Shown: positions 51,860 through 53,394 of the stretch, piece after piece
Layout: each line of letters opens with the position of its first letter
Numbering within the stretch: position 1 is the first letter of the stretch
Origin: JBPEXY01 sp052031065
GTDB lineage: Bacteria > Pseudomonadota > Gammaproteobacteria > Immundisolibacterales > Immundisolibacteraceae
DNA length: 53,394 nt
Assembly: GCA_052031065.1 (NCBI GenBank)
Contig: JBPEXY010000214.1
Coordinates: 1 to 53,394 of the forward strand
Direction: 5' to 3'
The notes under the pieces: generated by a model
The model's input: the letters and a program-made list of their open reading frames with translations, nothing else
What the model was told of the DNA's origin: nothing
Databases searched by the model: none
Translations under genes and position numbers: made by a program

Positions 51860-52543
51860 ATGGAAGAGTATCAGCAGCTTGTTGGCATTATCTCTCTCGG
51901 CCTTGGCGCTGCCTGGGCCAGTGGCATCAACCTGTACGCGGCACTGGTGATGATTGGCCTGCTCGGCGTTACCGGCAACATGACCCTGCCGGAAGAGCTT
52001 GAAATCCTTACCAATCCACTGGTGATCGGCGCGGCCGGATTGATGTACATGGTCGAATTTGTTGCAGACAAAATGCCCGGTGTTGACACTGGCTGGGACA
52101 GTCTGCATACCTTTATCCGCATCCCTGCCGGGGCGATGCTGGCCGCCGGCGCCGTCGGAGATGTCACACCAGCAGTAGAACTGGCCGCGGCAATCGTTGG
52201 CGGTGGTGTAGCCGCCACCTCTCACATGGCTAAAGCCGGTAGCCGGGTCATGATCAACACCTCGCCAGAACCGTTCAGTAACTGGGTCGCATCGATAACT
52301 GAAGATCTGCTGGTGTTTGGCGGCCTCTGGGTTGCAATCAGCAACCCATGGCTGTTCCTCGGCCTGTTTATCGCTTTCATTCTGATTGCAATCTGGTTTA
52401 TTCCCAAACTCTGGCGCGGTATCAAAGGCGTGTTCCGGTGGCTTGGTGGTCTTTTTGTCAACAACGAACCAGAAAACCCCATAACCACCAGCGCCATTGA
52501 TCGGCCCGCAACGTTGCCATCACCAACCGATGGTGGCCCGTGA
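51860..52543 (+). CDS. DUF4126 membrane protein
   Basis: A 227-residue integral membrane protein of the DUF4126 family, with SLGLGAAWASGINLYAALVM near the N-terminus, VVGAAGLMYMVEFVADKMPG-like LVIGAAGLMYMVEFVADK, GAMLAAGAVGDVTP and AAIVGGGVAATSHMAKAGSR, then membrane segments near residues 155-180. The family has no known activity. ATG 51860 has a weak upstream GGAGCA. It stands alone between the small membrane protein and the universal stress protein. Confidence 0.85.
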   Translation: MEEYQQLVGIISLGLGAAWASGINLYAALVMIGLLGVTGNMTLPEELEILTNPLVIGAAGLMYMVEFVADKMPGVDTGWDSLHTFIRIPAGAMLAAGAVGDVTPAVELAAAIVGGGVAATSHMAKAGSRVMINTSPEPFSNWVASITEDLLVFGGLWVAISNPWLFLGLFIAFILIAIWFIPKLWRGIKGVFRWLGGLFVNNEPENPITTSAIDRPATLPSPTDGGP

Positions 52544-52756
52544 GATTCTGTCAAAGGGTTAAACATGCCAACCTGGTATGCGAGCGGTCAGGCAGGTGAT
52601 CCTGCTCAATCCACCATGATCGAAACCACAACCGGAAGTCCCGTGACCAGGAAATAGTTATAAACTCACCCAGCCAGCAAAGGTCTAGCCAGGGTATCAG
52701 CTACGGCATAGCTGGCGCCGCCACAACGCCAAAATCCAAAGGACAGGAGAACAGCA

Positions 52757-53206
52757 ATGGGTTCAATCGATACCATACCGCCATTCAAATCGATTCTGGT
52801 GCCAATCAACCCGGAACAGGTCACACCTGAGTTCATTCAGTTCGCTGCTCGGCTCGCGAGTCAGTATCAGGTCGCCCTCAATCTCCTGTTTGTGCTGGAA
52901 CTGCCTGGCCACACCCGGGGCGCAGGTTTTGCGGTGGAAAGCGATGATGAGTCGCGTAACCGGGTTAATGCCCTGATAGAACATGAAATCAAACCGTTAC
53001 TGGGTGGCGTTGATATTGATGAAACGATCATCGAACACGGTAAACCCGCAGACGTCATTCTTGATATTGCCGATCAGCGCGACATCGACGTCATTGTGAT
53101 GGGCACCCGCGGTAGAACCGGTATCACCCATACGATCATGGGCAGTGTCACCGAAAAAGTGGTGCACCTGACGCACCGCCCGGTGCTGGCAATACCGGTG
53201 AGCTGA
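52757..53206 (+). CDS. Universal stress protein (UspA family)
   Basis: A 149-residue UspA-fold protein, with ILVPINPEQVTPEFIQFAAR at the start, DVIVMGTRGRTGITHTIMGS with the ATP-type G-2x-G-9x-G motif, and VTEKVVHLTHRPVLAIPV at the end. It binds ATP or an adenine nucleotide and helps survive stress; no specific target is known. ATG 52757 has AGGAG upstream. The perfect 12-bp hairpin after it separates it from the amidohydrolase. Confidence 0.93.
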   Translation: MGSIDTIPPFKSILVPINPEQVTPEFIQFAARLASQYQVALNLLFVLELPGHTRGAGFAVESDDESRNRVNALIEHEIKPLLGGVDIDETIIEHGKPADVILDIADQRDIDVIVMGTRGRTGITHTIMGSVTEKVVHLTHRPVLAIPVS

Positions 53207-53213
53207 CTCCACC

Positions 53214-53251
53214 CCGAAGCGGCTAAGAGCTTACCGTTCTAGCCGCTTCGG
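53214..53251 (+). terminator. Perfect hairpin downstream of the universal stress protein gene
   Basis: CCGAAGCGGCTA at 53214-53225 and TAGCCGCTTCGG at 53240-53251 form a perfect 12-bp stem with a 14-base loop, followed by no clear T-run. It ends the UspA gene or partly separates it from the following gene. Confidence 0.55.
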
Positions 53252-53285
53252 TCAAATCGCTCATGAGAGTTCGAGAGGAGGAATA

Positions 53286-53394
53286 ATGAGCAGTCAAAGA
53301 CCGATGATGATGATCGACGGCGATGGCCATATCTTCGAAGATATCAGAGCCATTGTTGACCGCATGCCGGCGGCCGCACGTAACGTACCAATCA
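53286..53394 (+). CDS. Metal-dependent amidohydrolase (partial)
   Basis: Only the first 36 residues are in the window. The start MSSQRPMMMIDGDGHIFED, with the metal-binding-like DGDGH, resembles the amidohydrolase-2 family (aminocarboxymuconate semialdehyde decarboxylase-like), in which the N-terminal DxDxH binds a metal. AGGAGGA four to five bases ahead of ATG 53286 is a good ribosome binding site. Function cannot be settled from this fragment. Confidence 0.6.
   Translation, partial: MSSQRPMMMIDGDGHIFEDIRAIVDRMPAAARNVPI

Noticed and set aside
1..53394. CRISPR arrays, rRNA, tRNA, integrases and insertion sequences
   Set aside because: I looked for direct repeat arrays, tRNA-like stems, transposase or integrase motifs and found none; short repeats seen are hairpins in gaps.

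Overview
The window reads as chromosomal DNA of an unnamed, probably marine or otherwise environmental gammaproteobacterium. This rests on a Wzx/Wzy-type polysaccharide locus, a PEP-CTERM surface protein, PurT, a PabB-PabC fusion, acyl-CoA catabolism genes and aromatic or alicyclic acid genes. No rRNA, tRNA, CRISPR array or insertion sequence was found, and genus cannot be assigned from sequence reading alone.

Layout: (1) 1-4507, minus strand: a biotin-dependent acyl-CoA carboxylase pair (the biotin carboxylase subunit runs off the left edge, then the carboxyltransferase), a short-chain dehydrogenase and a DODA-type extradiol dioxygenase. (2) 4649-30792: a roughly 26 kb surface-polysaccharide island on both strands. 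It holds an initiating phosphoglycosyl transferase, a nucleotidyltransferase, a sugar aminotransferase, an NAD-epimerase, GT2/GT4/GT9 glycosyltransferases, a flippase (Wzx), a polymerase/ligase (Wzy), a Wzz-like co-polymerase with a separate P-loop partner, an outer-membrane export lipoprotein, left-handed beta-helix acyltransferases, methyltransferases, a radical SAM/SPASM protein, an LpxO-like hydroxylase and a secreted GH51-like glycosidase. (3) 31023-34705, minus: MFS carboxylate transporter, purT and a ketopantoate reductase-like protein. (4) 34983-37821, plus: Rieske dioxygenase alpha and beta subunits plus a 3-hydroxyisobutyrate dehydrogenase-family enzyme. (5) 37977-38771: a PEP-CTERM protein with a candidate sigma-54 promoter and its own terminator. 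(6) 39128-42594: YciI-like, GlcG/HbpS-like, BadI-like hydrolase and an acyl-CoA ligase. (7) 42783-53394: hybrid histidine kinase, voltage-gated channel, AtuA pair, PabB-PabC, a GltS-like FMN protein, a small membrane protein, DUF4126 protein, universal stress protein and the start of an amidohydrolase.

The polysaccharide genes can be read as a complete assembly line: nucleotide-sugar making, initiation on undecaprenyl phosphate, elongation, flipping, polymerisation with chain-length control, and export. Its unusual parts are a flippase with a truncated acyltransferase-like tail related to two neighbouring acyltransferases, a P-loop partner that has lost the Walker A lysine, an export lipoprotein with a doubled N-terminal export module, an LpxO-like hydroxylase, and an initiating transferase with an altered catalytic dyad. 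The island is visibly more AT-rich than its flanks, most clearly at 22.4-24 kb and 29-30.8 kb, which suggests mosaic acquisition. The flanking genes look like catabolism of branched, terpenoid, aromatic or alicyclic acids, but substrates are inferred only from families.
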